Origin: Vespa crabro
Lineage: Eukaryota; Arthropoda; Insecta; Hymenoptera; Vespidae
Direction of reading: 5' to 3'
Assembly (NCBI RefSeq): GCF_910589235.1
Contig: NC_060972.1
Location: forward strand, 4,666,899-4,730,898
Length of the DNA stretch: 64,000 bases
The position numbers and the translations under genes are program-made. Every line of letters starts with the position of its first letter. Within the stretch, counting starts at the first letter, position 1. Below are positions 27,760 to 40,679 of this stretch, in pieces. Below the pieces are notes generated by a model, which saw nothing but the letters and a program-made list of their open reading frames with translations, was not told where the DNA came from and searched no databases.

Positions 27760-28165
27760 TATTATTACTATTATTATTACTATTATTATTTTTCAATGTA
27801 AACTGAACAAGACGTATTTTTTTTATAACAATATTAAGCACTTATGATTTTGATACTCATGTTAATATTTTGATAAAAAAAACCGTAAGTAAAACGGACC
27901 TAGGATAAAGTTTAATGTACAAAAAATATTTCATTGATAAGTTCATTTTCAATATTTCTTTTGATAGTAAACTTTGTATAATAAAATATAGTATGAGTTT
28001 TATATACAGGCTACACTTTTACAAACATTAAATGATAATAAAAAACAAGATTTTTGTCCTTTTTATAATGTGTTACAGAATATATTTTATGCACTTTAAA
28101 GACTGTTAAGATGGAAGAAAGTGAATTGATGGAAGCTGTAAATAATTTATTTGTTTGTTTTATAT
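25620..28165. other. Convergent spacer between CTDNEP1 and PEX14
   Basis: AT-rich, CpG-poor stretch of 2.5 kb with both 3' UTRs. AATAAA occurs at 26211-26216, among other A-rich candidates, and may serve CTDNEP1. It contains A-rich tracts (26290-26340, 26670-26705) and the long TTA repeat listed separately. No coding frame is supported. Confidence 0.6.
27671..27790. repeat. (TTA)n trinucleotide repeat
   Basis: About 120 nt of ATT/TTA with a few C or G interruptions, the longest trinucleotide array in the window. It yields a poly-Asn or poly-Ile frame that is not a gene. Confidence 0.95.
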
Positions 28166-29410
28166 TTAATCTTTAGGTGGATCGTCTCGTACAATTTCCA
28201 AAGAACTATCTGAATTATTAGTGCTACTTCCACTTCCAGCATCATCTTCTCTTTCTGTTGCTTTTTCTTGAACTGTACTTGTGCCTAATTGCCATGATGG
28301 AATAGATGCTGGAGCACTGGGAAACTGTTTTCTATTTAAAAATAAATATAATAAAATAATAAATGTATGATAACGCTCTGTACAATGATCACGATTTCCA
28401 TATGTAAAATATAAAGGATACAAAAGTACAAGATTACTATTTGTTATAATCATTTATATTATAGAACATTTTATGTCTCCAAAATAATATATAATATATG
28501 TTAATGACAAATAGATACCTTGACAGAAGGAGTGCTTTTAGACTAGATAGTTCTTGTTTCAGTTCTTGTACAAGCTGTGGAATTGCTATGTCGATCGATT
28601 GATTTTGTGATAATCTTTTTACATCAATCTCCACCTTCGAAATTGAATCTTTCATCTCTTTTATAGAACTTTGGATTGCCTTATCCATTTCAGTAACAGA
28701 ATCTGTTATACTATCTTTTTTCTTACGACCATATAAAAATGGTTTAATAAATTCCTATAAAAATTGCAAAAAAACATTTGATGCATTAGTTTACGCCACG
28801 TCAGATGATAAATTTTGTCAAAAATTTTGAAATAATATACCTTATAAAACCAATAAACACAATACAATGTAGCTCCGATCACAGCGGTGACATTAAAAAA
28901 TTCTTTAATTTTTTGTAATAATGTGGACTGAGAGGATAGCATTTGGAAGTATGGATAAGGAGGTCTATTATCTGGTATTGATATCGTTGTGTATTCATTT
29001 TGATTATCGAATTTCCTTTCCTCATTAATATTAACACCGACTAACTCGCAAGCTCTTTTAATTTCTTCTTCTGTTAAACCTTTTCTTTTAAGAAATTCTT
29101 GCTTTTTATTGAATGGAGTTCTTGAAACTTTAGGATGTTGAAAAAATTGTACTGCCGCTTTTACCTTTAACAGGAAGTTACAGATAGAAAGATTAAATTT
29201 AAATCAAAAATTAATTGCATAACGGTACAAAGTACAATTAATAAATTTTTAAATCGAAAATGACATTACAAATAAAATCTACATCAAATAGAACATTTAT
29301 TTACGTTTATATTACAAGCGTATAAAATCTATTGTAATTATATAAAATATACTTACTAAATCTTCACGCAGGGAAGAATTATTAACATCAGATATATCTT
29401 GACCAGTCAT
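28166..29410 (-). CDS. Pex14: Peroxisomal membrane protein PEX14
   Basis: Docking protein of the peroxisomal import machinery; it binds the cargo receptor PEX5 and PEX13 at the peroxisome membrane. Exons: 29410-29357, 29164-28841, 28754-28519, 28331-28166; 780 nt, 259 residues. Residues 15-60 are the conserved N-terminal PEX5-binding domain (LVKAAVQFFQHPKV, KKQEFLKRKGLTEEEI). Residues 105-128 are a hydrophobic membrane segment rich in aromatics (CVYWFYKEF). Residues 140-203 look like a coiled coil (DKAIQSSIKEMKDSISKVEI). The tail is acidic and serine-rich. It is shorter than human PEX14 (377 residues), mainly in the C-terminal tail. The acceptor of exon 2 (TTAAAG) has a weak pyrimidine tract. 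The gene shares an upstream region with FBXO42. Confidence 0.95.
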
Positions 29411-30364
29411 TCTGTCAGACAATAGTTCATATTCTTAATATAACTTTGTATTATTTATTATACGGAGGATATTGAAATCGTGTTTTATGGTAATAAGTAA
29501 GTGGTACCAAATTACCAGAGATGATATTTATAAATATTCATGAATACCGTGGAAACGCCTCAAAAAAGTATAATACGTATTTGATGACAATTTATAATTG
29601 GAAATAGTTTTACATTCTGTACGAAGTGTAATTAAAATTTTAAGTAGAATTTACAAGTTTTTCCTTTTTTTTTTTTTTTTTTTTCATAAAAATATCGTAT
29701 GTTGAATGTTATGAATTTAACCATTAAGGAGCACGGATAACAATATGTTAGGGCCAATCAGTTCACTTTATATACAATGGAAGCTTGACTATACTTTTAA
29801 TTTTGTATGCGAGTTATTGCCTTCCTGAAATAAGGTAAAATGTCGCCTCTTATCATCTTTTATTTAAACCTTGTAGGCCGTGTTGTGTCGCATTTTAATC
29901 TACGATCATTTAATCTGTGATAAAATTAATTAACCTTCACATAAAAAACCCATATAAAATACAAATATGTTTTACAATGTAATTACGATATTTTTTCTAT
30001 ATTTTTATCTTTATCTGTTTCGATAAATTTGATTTATCGTTGATAATTATTAAAATTCGATCTAATGAAAAATTATCATGGTCCTCTCTAGCATTATACA
30101 TCATTGTCTTTGCAGTATAATTACGTGCGATAACCAAGGCCAAATCAAAACTAGATATATAATAGAAGAAAGAAGAGCTAGTGCATTTCATTCGAAGGGA
30201 CTATCTATAAACAAAGAGAATATAAAAAATTTGTAAAAGAGATATGAAGAAGATTATAATCTCCAAGAGCAGTATTGTGATAGTAAAGCCGTTTAATATT
30301 GTAAACCAAAAGTCTTGAATTTATCAGCTAAAGTTACATATAATTAACAATACGCGATTTATTG
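29411..30364. promoter_or_regulatory. Shared upstream region of PEX14 and FBXO42
   Basis: Head-to-head spacer of 954 bp, AT-rich and CpG-poor, with a T run near 29664-29684. It must contain both start sites. No specific element is recognisable. Confidence 0.5.
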
Positions 30365-31544
30365 ATGTCAGCAAAAATGCAGTGCAGAATTGATGATTTA
30401 CCGGATGAATTGTTAGAATATATTTTAAGTCTTATTCCTCCTTATAAAGATTTGCAAGAATGTAAGCTTGTCTCAAAACGATGGTTTCGTGCAACTAAAA
30501 GTATGTATATTACAATTGAAATCTTGTTAATAATGTTCTCCATCTGTAATAATTGTCAAACGTATATTTTATTATATAGATGTTATAGAGCACAATGAGG
30601 CACACTTTCGCAAAGCTGTATCATTTGGTGCTTTGTTTTGGAGTCTTTGGCCAAAAAAAACTCGAATGCCTACGATAAGCAAAAGACATTCTCATTCAGC
30701 CTGCATTTATGAAAACTCCATGTATGTATTTGGTGGATGTACTGCAACTTCTACTACATTTAATGATTTATGGAGATTAGATTTAGATACAAGAACTTGG
30801 GTCAGACCAATCACAATGGGCAGCTATCCATCACCAAAGGCTTGTGCTACTATGTTGTATTACAAAAAGAGTTTCGTTCTCTTTGGTGGATGGTCTTATC
30901 CTTCTCGTTATCCTTTACACCAGGTACAAATAATCGTTTTTATTTATTTCATATGACACATTCTTCATAATATTTCCTTTTTAGCAATGGAAGCTGTTTA
31001 ATGAGTTACACGTCTACTCGATAGAAACAAATAAATGGAATGCTATCAACACATTAGAAGCACCACCACCTATGTCAGCTCATTCCGCAACAATTCATGG
31101 AAACAATATGGTTGTCTTTGGTGGTATTCATTGTGGACTTCGGTAAAAGCTTTTATTATGTCGCATCTTAAATTCTTTCAATCGAATTGAGAATTCCTGA
31201 AATGCTTTGAATTTTTTTGAGGTAGTTCCAATGACTTGTGGTGTTTAAACTTGGATACATATTCTTGGCATAAACAAGCCACAGCAATTATAAAGCCACG
31301 ACCACGTTATGGCCAATCGCAAATTCATTTAGGAGACAGGTATATCCTTGTACTAGGAGGTTGTACCGGTCCTAATGCAGCTATGAATGATGCTTGGTTA
31401 TTAAATATGACAGAGCCAACATGGAAATGGAAAAAAGTAATATTATATCACCCAGAATGGGCGCCGGCGCGTATTTGGTGTCATCAGGCTTGCAAGGTGG
31501 CATATAATAAATTCATTTAAAATATAATCGATCAATTTAACATC

Positions 31545-31582
<38 letters not shown>

Positions 31583-32353
31583 TTTCGCTTGTTAGGTTGG
31601 AAATTATATTGTTGTGTTAAGTAACAACAAGCGACATGCTAAAGTAAATGACATGAGCATAGCAATGAAAAATGTTACCTGTCAAAGACCATCCAGATTA
31701 CCGGACGTATCTCCTTTGCAAGAAAGGTTTGTGATATTTTACGATCTTTCAAATCTTACATTTTTTAACAATGTTTTTAAATAAATCTTTTTCTCAGTAA
31801 ACAAAGACACAGAGCAGACATAGATACGGATGAAAATGTGAATGGCCGGCATGGGTCTTTCTCAAGATCACCCTCACAAAGTAGAATGAGTAATCCACCA
31901 TCGCGAAAATCAAATTTTTCTAAGATCGTGCCATTTTGTTGTGACAGTGCACTGAGTATGGCAGCATTTCGTGATAAACCAACTAATAATAATTTGAGTA
32001 TCAATCGGCAGCGCCAATTAGAATATCTTAAAAAGATGGAAGAAAAGATCAGAAGTAGAAAGACACAAACGAAAGTTGCAAAAAGAACAGAGAATACGTT
32101 ATCTATATTTATTTTAGATATAAGCAAAGTACTTTGTGATGAATGTAGTGCATCTTGGGTTCCCTTGAAAGAAATTGATCAATCAGGACCAGACGAAAGA
32201 ATTTTGTATTCGCTTGTGATGGGAAGAGGAGAATTAATTGTCTTTGGAGGTATTCGCAAAGAGCAAACTAATATGCAAACTCAGCCAGATGTGGATGATT
32301 TGGAAGTGTATAATGATCTGCATTTTATAAATCCACCAAAATATGTTATATAA
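30365..32353 (+). CDS. FBXO42: F-box only protein 42-like (F-box plus kelch)
   Basis: Substrate receptor of an SCF-type ubiquitin ligase; human FBXO42 (JFK) targets p53 among others. Exons: 30365-30500, 30580-30923, 30985-31142, 31226-31496, 31596-31726, 31798-32353; 1596 nt, 531 residues. Residues 6-45 are the F-box (IDDLPDELLEYILSLIPPYK). Residues 75-345 hold kelch repeats with the hallmarks HSHSACIYENSMYVFGGC, FNDLWRLDLDT, SYPSPKACATM, LFGGW, SNDLWCLNLDTYSW and ILVLGGCTGPNA, which align block for block with the human protein. The C-terminal part includes a basic helix (RQRQLEYLKKMEEKIRSR) and ends with GRGELIVFGG, also conserved in human. It is shorter than human (717) because the Ser/Pro-rich linker is reduced. 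The gene is CpG-poor. Confidence 0.95.
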
Positions 32354-33325
32354 TATTATATTAACGTGAAAGCTTGGTTTTCAAGATTCCTATGTGTGAG
32401 AACGAAATTAAAATTATCATCTTTATTAATTTAATAGCAATATGCATATATGATAGCACCAATGTCACTTAATGCAATTTTATGTTACTAATAGAAATTG
32501 TAAATATTTATTTGCGAATTATGTCGAAATTTGATTGGAATCGATATTTAATCTCTAATAGTAATTGAATTCAAAGAAGACAAATTTTAATGTTTCTTAT
32601 CTCTTATTAAAAGACGGAAATACTATGGAAGTTATTCACTTCTAAAACTATAGATGTAAGGTAATGGAATTGATGTGATAATAATTTTAAAACACAAGAG
32701 AATCAAATACTTCGGACATAAGTTATTTGATTGCAAAATTTTTATTCAAACATTTTGTTCTATTTTCATAAATAGAGTATATTTCAAATATCAAACTTGC
32801 AAATTTTATAATTTAATTTATTGATGATCCTATATTATTTTTAATAACAAATGCGCGCGTGAAAAATCATCGATCTATTAAATATTAAAATTATGTACAT
32901 TATTTAAAATAATTGCATAAAAAATCAATACAGACTCATATGTATTTCTAATTATATACACAATCTCTCTCTCTCTCTCTCTCTGTACTAGTTATAATAG
33001 TATATAAAAATGATATTTATACGAATATTTGCTTAAAAGAGAGCTTTCTAAATGTTCCTTTAAATGATGGAATATAATTTAAAGTGTATTATATATGTAT
33101 GTATGTACATACATTCAAAATTATCTGCAAATATTAATATAAAATTTTCTTGCTATTCAAATAAATCTTATTGTCAATTAATAGTGCAATATTAAATAAC
33201 AAAACAATTCTTTTCTGGTTTTAGATCATTCAGTCTAATCGTGGTAATAGATTAATTAATTACTTCTTTTAATAACTTGAACTGCACATTATATTTAAAT
33301 ACATTGATTGTAATGGGTAGTACAT
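32354..33325. other. Convergent spacer between FBXO42 and SYF1
   Basis: AT-rich 3' UTR sequence for both genes, with a short (CT)n run near 32963-32984. No coding frame is supported. Confidence 0.65.
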
Positions 33326-36300
33326 TCACTCATCTTCGTTTGTGTCATTGTCTGCTGTTTTTAAGCTACCAAATACTTGCGATGGAATGACTTGTTTTTC
33401 AATAGACATTTCTATAACAAACAAACAAAAAATTAAAAAAAAAAGAGAACATTTAATTATATCATAAGAAATAATAACGTATATAAGTAAAATGATAAGT
33501 AAGTAGAATACAAGATTTTTTACCTTCTTCAATCTCTTCTTCTCCTTCATTCTCATTATCATCATCCATATCCATATCAATATCAATTTCATCTGGATTA
33601 TTTACACGTGATGATTCTTTTCCATCTGTTTCTGTTATACCACGTACAAATTTAATAGTATCCTTCAATCCAGATTGAGTAGTCGTGTCTGAAAGTAAAG
33701 AATAGATTGTCATATAATTTCTACCTACAATAATAATAATAATAATAATAATTTGATTACAATTATTAAAATATTTACCAGAGATTTTATTATCTAGCGC
33801 ACGCATACTATCAATTTGTACACCAGACACTTGATTAGATACATTATTCAACATTTGAGCAGACATCATATTCACTTGGGTATTATACATGGCTTGCACA
33901 CTACGTTTGATTCTAAGCATTTCACGCATCGTATCTTCATTTCCATGCTGTACTTCAAATTCCTTCCACACTTTCCAAAAGTTCGATGATACCTTTTTAA
34001 CAGAAATATATTATTAATATAATTATTACGATCTTTCATCGCGAATTGATCAATTCCTTCAAAATACCCTAGGATCACATATTTGACTACAATGTGCATA
34101 AATAGCTCTTGCCCTATCTACTTCTCCTAATTTTGTTTCCATTTCAGCAAATCTTAAACACATTTCTCTTGTATTTTCATCATTTAAAACTTCAATAGCC
34201 TTTTCGTATATTTGTCTAGTTTTTGGCACACCATAAATATCTGCTGCTTTCTTTATATATATGTTAAACATCTAAAAACGAAAAACAAAAAAATGTATAA
34301 AAAGTTACGTTTGCATAGAAAATTTATTAAAAATATATAATAAAAAAAATTACTTCGAATCTTTCTTCGGGTAAAACTGCACTAGTCGCTCGTTCATACA
34401 CGGACATTGCGTGCCTAGCTAAACCATGCTCTTCTTCCAATTTTGCATACAATAAATATAACGCTGAAAAAATAAATTTATATATCTTACTTATCATTTT
34501 GAAAGGATAAAAATTTCTTAAAACATACATTATTAATATTTTATACGATACCTTTGGCGTATTTATTTGGACAGTGTTCTAAACATTGCTCGAATAAATC
34601 ACGTGTACGCTCCAACTTTGTTCCACCATAACGTTTCAAAAATTTGGTGAGATATGTATTCCATACATCATATACATTAGGCCATTTAAAGAGCGCGATT
34701 CCTTTTTCATATGCCTATATTTAACATATATAGAAAATATATAATATATAAATAATGTATACAAGTAAAGAAAAAGAAAATCTTAGTGAGAATGATTATG
34801 TTTACCCTAAAAGCTTCCTCGAAGTAATTATTCTCTTCCAAGAACAATCCATAGTTAATAATGATTTGAGGTGTTGCTATTTTTAAATCTATTATTTTAT
34901 CATATACTGCCTTGCATGTCTGTTAAAGAAACATTATTTTGTTAAAATATATTTTTTATAAAATTTTCAAGTTACATACCTTGAATGTACCAAAACTTTC
35001 TTCTAAATCTGCATACATGGACCACACTTTTAAAGATTTATACAATCTCATTTGAACAGTTTCATTTTCATCGTGATATGAAACTTTACGGAACGGCATG
35101 GCCGTAGCACGATGCATAAGTTTTAAAGCCTCTTTACAATTTCTACGATAAAGTGATGCCTTACTACTTAGTCCATTTTCTTTGTGTAGGACTTTTAAAT
35201 GTGGAAAGAAAAAAAAAAAAAAAAAATCTTACCCATGTCTGATCTCCATTTCTGCCCATTCACACCATACTGATGCTAGATCATCTACCTTAGTATAGGG
35301 GACATGAGTAGCTCTTTCAAATATAACTCTGGCATCTGCTATTTGACTATTTTCTTCATAAAACTTGCCAAATGCAACCCACAAAGTATGTAACTTGCCT
35401 ACTGCTAATTGTGGTTGCACAGTTTGTACTGCTTCCGTATATGTATTAATTATCTATAAGTGCATTAATTATTCGAAATTTGTTTTTACATTATGCACGT
35501 ATTTTTATTATTTTCTTACCTCGTGCGGCTGCCCTTCATAAAGTTTTACTCTCTTATGCCACTCCTGTACGTTATGAGGATTTTGTCTTAATAATACCGA
35601 ATTAAGTAATAACAATCTCCTTTCCATAAGATGTTCAAATCTTGCGAGACGTAACTCTAATTCTAAATTACCTATAGATTTGAGAATAAAAAATTATCAC
35701 GTGACATTTGTTAGTTCTTACATTAAATTTATATAATGTTTTTGTTTTGTACGCACCCTCCTCTGTTGAAATAACGGTTTCATCTTCTATACATTTACTA
35801 AGACTTAATTCTTCAAATTGTGCATATGCATCAAAGACTTGCGTAAAGTCTCTAACAGTAGTTACTGTTTGTATAGCTTCTTCATAAATATCTCTTGCCT
35901 AAAAGACAAAAAAATATCAATATCATGAAATGAAGGCATTTTTATTTTAATTTATTATATATATACTAATTACCCTCTCAAAGAGACCACTGCGAACATA
36001 ATAATCAGCTAATGAGTTCCATAATGGACCTAACTGATCGGTGTATCTCCTTAAACCACCTCTGATAATAGCATCTACGTTAAGAGATTTTATTTTGGAA
36101 GGATTTTTTGATATCAAATTGCACAATTCATTCCATAATTGATGATTAGATTTTCCATGTTTTGATACAAAATCATCCTGATTAACAATTTGTGCAAGTT
36201 TTATAGCTGCTTCATCAAGCCTTCCAATAGATATTAAATATTCAATATATTCCTCTGTGTCCTCAGGTGCCAACTACAGTGCAATATTAAAAGTCTTAAT

Positions 36301-37078
36301 TCCTTACAAGTTATATACTTTTAAATGTAACAATTTTATTATATATTTATATTAATATGTTTTACCTTCAAATATCGCCTGAATACTCTGACAGATGTTT
36401 CGTAAACATTATGTTTCTTCAAAAAGTCTATGTAAAGTGGCCATATACGATGATGCTGTGTAATTGGAAGTGCTCTAAGAGAACGATCAAATACTTGACG
36501 AGTACGCGTTATGTAGCATTGTTTTGTCATTAGTATACAATAATCCATCCAAATACGTGGCATTTTATGCATAAATACCAAAGCTCTTTCAAATGCATTA
36601 TTTACATCTTCATAAAGAGGATCTGTTATACATCTTTTTTTTAATTGGCTTAATCGGTGTCGAAGATAATTATACCATAATTTGTAACTATGAATGAAGG
36701 ATTAAAAAGAAAAAAAAAAAAAAAAAAGAAAAAGAAAATGTAGTCTTTAAATAAAGTAACAACATATTGAGCGAATGAAAAATTATACTACCTTCCAGGG
36801 AGTTCTGTCAAGGCACGTTCATAAACCATATTTAAGTTATTACTTTTTGTATTTTTCAAATGATCGATATAACGCTGCCAATGTTTTACGGAATATGGAT
36901 TTCGTAAGATTTCCTCTTCATAAGGTAAATCTTCATCGTACTGTAATATGCATAAAAAAATATAAATAATTTTAAGTTAACCTCAATTTCATTCTAACAG
37001 GTTCTAACAGTACATCAAACATATTAAAATACTTACAAAAGTATATAAATTTCCTTCAGTATCTTTTCGTTCTATCAT
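33326..37078 (-). CDS. XAB2: Pre-mRNA-splicing factor SYF1 (XAB2)
   Basis: HAT/TPR-repeat scaffold of the spliceosomal intron-binding complex, also tied to transcription-coupled repair in mammals. Exons: 37078-37037, 36940-36792, 36687-36366, 36273-35974, 35898-35757, 35671-35520, 35453-35233, 35142-34980, 34919-34806, 34714-34552, 34463-34354, 34271-34068, 33992-33779, 33688-33524, 33411-33326; 2547 nt, 848 residues (human 855). Helical HAT repeats run from about residue 25 to 740, for example LWYNYLRHRL, RIWMDYCILM, RIWPLYIDFLKKH, LARHAMSVYERAT and MFNIYIKKAADIYGV. Residues 795-821 are Asp/Glu-rich, and the end keeps the VFGSLK motif. The acceptor of exon 8 (ATCGTAG) was chosen because it alone gives the human spacing in the RHGNCKEALKLMHRATAMP block. 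Confidence 0.97.
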
Positions 37079-37441
37079 TTTGAATAATAATAATCACGAC
37101 TAATACAATCAAGATGTCAAAGCTGCACAATTTAGAAAAATATTGAAAAAATAATTATACAATAAACGATTCCGCTATCCCGGTACCGGCCATGATAAAA
37201 AAACGCCATCTGACGATTTATTTCACCTCCGTCGGAAAAGTAGAAATTTTTTTTTCTTTTTTTTAAAGATTAATTATTATCAAGGCAAAAGAGAAAAATC
37301 TCTTACTTTCCTTGTTTGTTTTTATATACACGTTAGGAGTCATGTGTACTTTGTATCCGTGAAACAGACGACGATTATATTTACTTGACTTTGACCTTTC
37401 TCGATTCAGTCTTCATTCGCACTCCGACGAGGAAACATCGG

Positions 37442-37492
<51 letters not shown>

Positions 37493-37784
37493 TCCGAAGG
37501 TATAAGATTAAAAATTAATACTTTTAGTAATTTTATAATTATTTAATGTATATCGTACACGGAGTATAATAAACACCACGGTAATATGCGTTAAATATAT
37601 AATAATTTCAATTGAACTTGGAGAAATGCATCGAAAAATTTTAATTACTTTATCATTAGTCTTACATGATAGCGTATATAAAAATAATAGAAACATAATT
37701 TAAATTATCTACATGATGAAACATTTGTACTGTTAAATGAAATAAGAAAAATGTAATTTTAGTATTATCTCGTCAAGTTTCTTC
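37079..37784. other. Spacer between NPC1 3' end and SYF1 5' end
   Basis: 706 bp holding the SYF1 promoter and 5' UTR and the NPC1 3' UTR. It includes a perfect CT run at 37444-37491. CpG content rises next to SYF1 (37160-37440). Confidence 0.6.
37444..37491. repeat. (CT)n microsatellite
   Basis: 48-nt perfect CT run about 370 nt upstream of the SYF1 start codon. Confidence 0.95.
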
Positions 37785-40637
37785 TTACGTTCTACGTTCG
37801 GGTCCTGCAAAAATTATTTAATAAGTATAACTTTTAACATTAAATGCGTCTGCATTTTTCTTACCAATAAAACTTAATAAAACAGGTAAAAACATTAGCC
37901 CGTGCGTAGCACCAAAAATTACAATTCCCAAATACATTCTAAAGTAGAAAATTTGAAATATTTTACTTTTCGCAAATGCCAATACTACGATACCCACAAA
38001 CTTTGTTAAAGTAATACCAGAGAAGACCTAAAATCAATAATTTTCTATTAAGCGATATTTTCATTCACTCGAACATATTATATTCATTTTAAAATATCAT
38101 TGATTTTACTTACGGAACTTCCTGTTAACGAAAGTGCTTGTGAGACACGTGCGATTCTTTCATTCTCCGTTGATATTAAATAAGTGTGTACGATATGACT
38201 ACAAAATTCGACAGAAATTCCGGCAGCCTGTGTAAATAATTATATGTTGAATAAATTTTTAACATTTAAAAGTAGAGGAATTCGAGGGACATTCAATTAA
38301 TACTAACCATAACTAAATTAACAAGAGATACTGCGTTCAATTGTATATTCCACCAATACATAAGACCACCTAGATTAATAATGATCATCAATACTGTAAT
38401 GACGACGGTAATTGCAGAAAATAATGACATTCCAGTCAATAATAACGTTACAATAAAAATCACGACCAATGACAAACTTATGGACACGTACGTTTCTTTC
38501 CAGATTGTTAAATATTGTTCGTAAAAAACGTAAAAAATACTGAAATTATTAAAATCAACAAAGTAGAAGATGATAATGATTGAGATAATTTCAACGCTCT
38601 CATATTTTATAATCATAATTTACCTATATGGAAATACTGTAATCTTCTTATCACTCAGGTCAGCGTTATTAATCATTGTTGTAATATTAGCAGCTATTAT
38701 TCGGGCGGCTCTTAATGATTCATACCAATCTCTAGACTCTTTTAAGGGCGTATGATAACCCATAAAGTACGTATCACCGATATCAGTCAAACCATAACGA
38801 TCGGAGTAATAATTGATTGCCTAGAAAATAATTAGTTAAGATAAAACATTATAATGAAATCTTTATTCTAAACATATGTTATTATATTAATGGAAAATTT
38901 TACGTCGCGATAGGAAGGTCGACCAGCTTTAGCACAATCTTCATCCGGAATATCAGATACGAAGTAAGAGATATAATTTCGAAAGTATGTTTCATTCGGT
39001 CGAGAAGTTTCATTGTCAGTTGGTATTTTACAGTACTCGCATGTTTCTAAATTGTTACATATTATAAATAATAATTTATATTTTTGTCAGACATTATTCG
39101 ATTTTATATATTTTAAATAATAAAATGATCACCTATATTGTGAGGACAGAAGGAACTGTTGTTGGGAAAATATTTGCAGCATTTCTCGATAGTCGACCAA
39201 TCGAAATAATCGTCTATCCACGAAGAGGCAGCTTTCGATAAATACGATCTGGAATGAAATAAAATTATAAGTTTCTATTGATTTATCATGAAATTAAATG
39301 AAATAAAAAAAAAAAAATATGCGATCGCTAACATAGATGACTGATTTGCTGCAGAATATATTTGGGTGTATAGAGAATCCACGTTACATTGTTGACCACC
39401 GCAAATTATATTTTGAACACTGGTGTTGCTGTAATTTAACCCTTCCGTTACTACGAAATATACAGGTGGTCCCATAGATAAAAGATCCTCCATATACTTG
39501 AAAATAAGAGAATAAAGAAACACAGAAAGTAATACGATTTTCAAAGTAAAAAATAATATTACTTTTGTAATTGGTTGTTATCTTGATGTATTACCTGGAA
39601 GTATTTTAAAACGTATGAATCTTCAGGCATTGATAATTTTTGATCTAAGCCAACTTCGACGTTAGGGAATACAGCGACGTGAACAATGAACATTGCTATG
39701 AAAATGAACAAGACGGCGATTCTAATCGGCTTTTTCATAAGAAACGACGTATAGAAATGCTCGAATAGAGAATGAACTAATCCAACGTTATCACATTCTA
39801 CGTGTGATCTTTTATTTGTTGATATGCAGCAGAGCAGGTCTAATCGAGTTTGCTGAAAGAAAATTAATTTTATATTTTAAATATTACTAATATCAATCGC
39901 GTTAAAGATAGTTCCTTTTGTTTTTTTGTTCTTTTTCGCTTTGTATGAGACATCTACGTTACCTCCGATCTCCGGGAATCCAAAGATAATAAACTGATAA
40001 AAGCGGTGATTTGAAGGATGAAATTGATTAGAATGGACAAAGATGCATACATCGCGAATGTATTAACTGCTGGCATAGATGACAATGTACCTAAAATCAT
40101 TTATTGCAATTGTCGTATTATTTTCATCGTAAAATTCATTTTAGATTAATCATCTTTTTCATCTTACCAATTAGAAAACAGAATAATTCCGACATGCTTG
40201 TTAATAACATCGAAGGTCCAACCCTGGCTGTGATTTTACCTAAATGTTCTGGTATCGATTCATCTGGATTTTTGGGATTTCTTTGATATGTTTGTACCAA
40301 AATAAAAATATTATCGACTCCAACGGCCAGTATCAGAAAAGGAATTACCTATGTACAATTATCGATATGAAAAACTTCATATTCTTCAAGAATTTTGTTT
40401 ATGTAAAAATTTCATTATTTTGTTTGTGTAAAAATATGATAAAAATATGATATAATTACCTCAATCGTAAGCAAAGTAGTGGGTACACCAATGTATCCGA
40501 AAATTCCCAATGAAGAAGCTACCGATGCGATTACTATAATAATACCACCAATACTCACAACAATTTTACTCGAACCCTAAAAGACAATTTGGTTGAAAAA
40601 ACAATTCGCTGTTTTATCGTTATCGAATTTATGAGTG

Positions 40638-40679
<42 letters not shown>

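Noticed and set aside
27638..27841. Poly-Asn open frame
   Set aside because: Translation of the TTA repeat.
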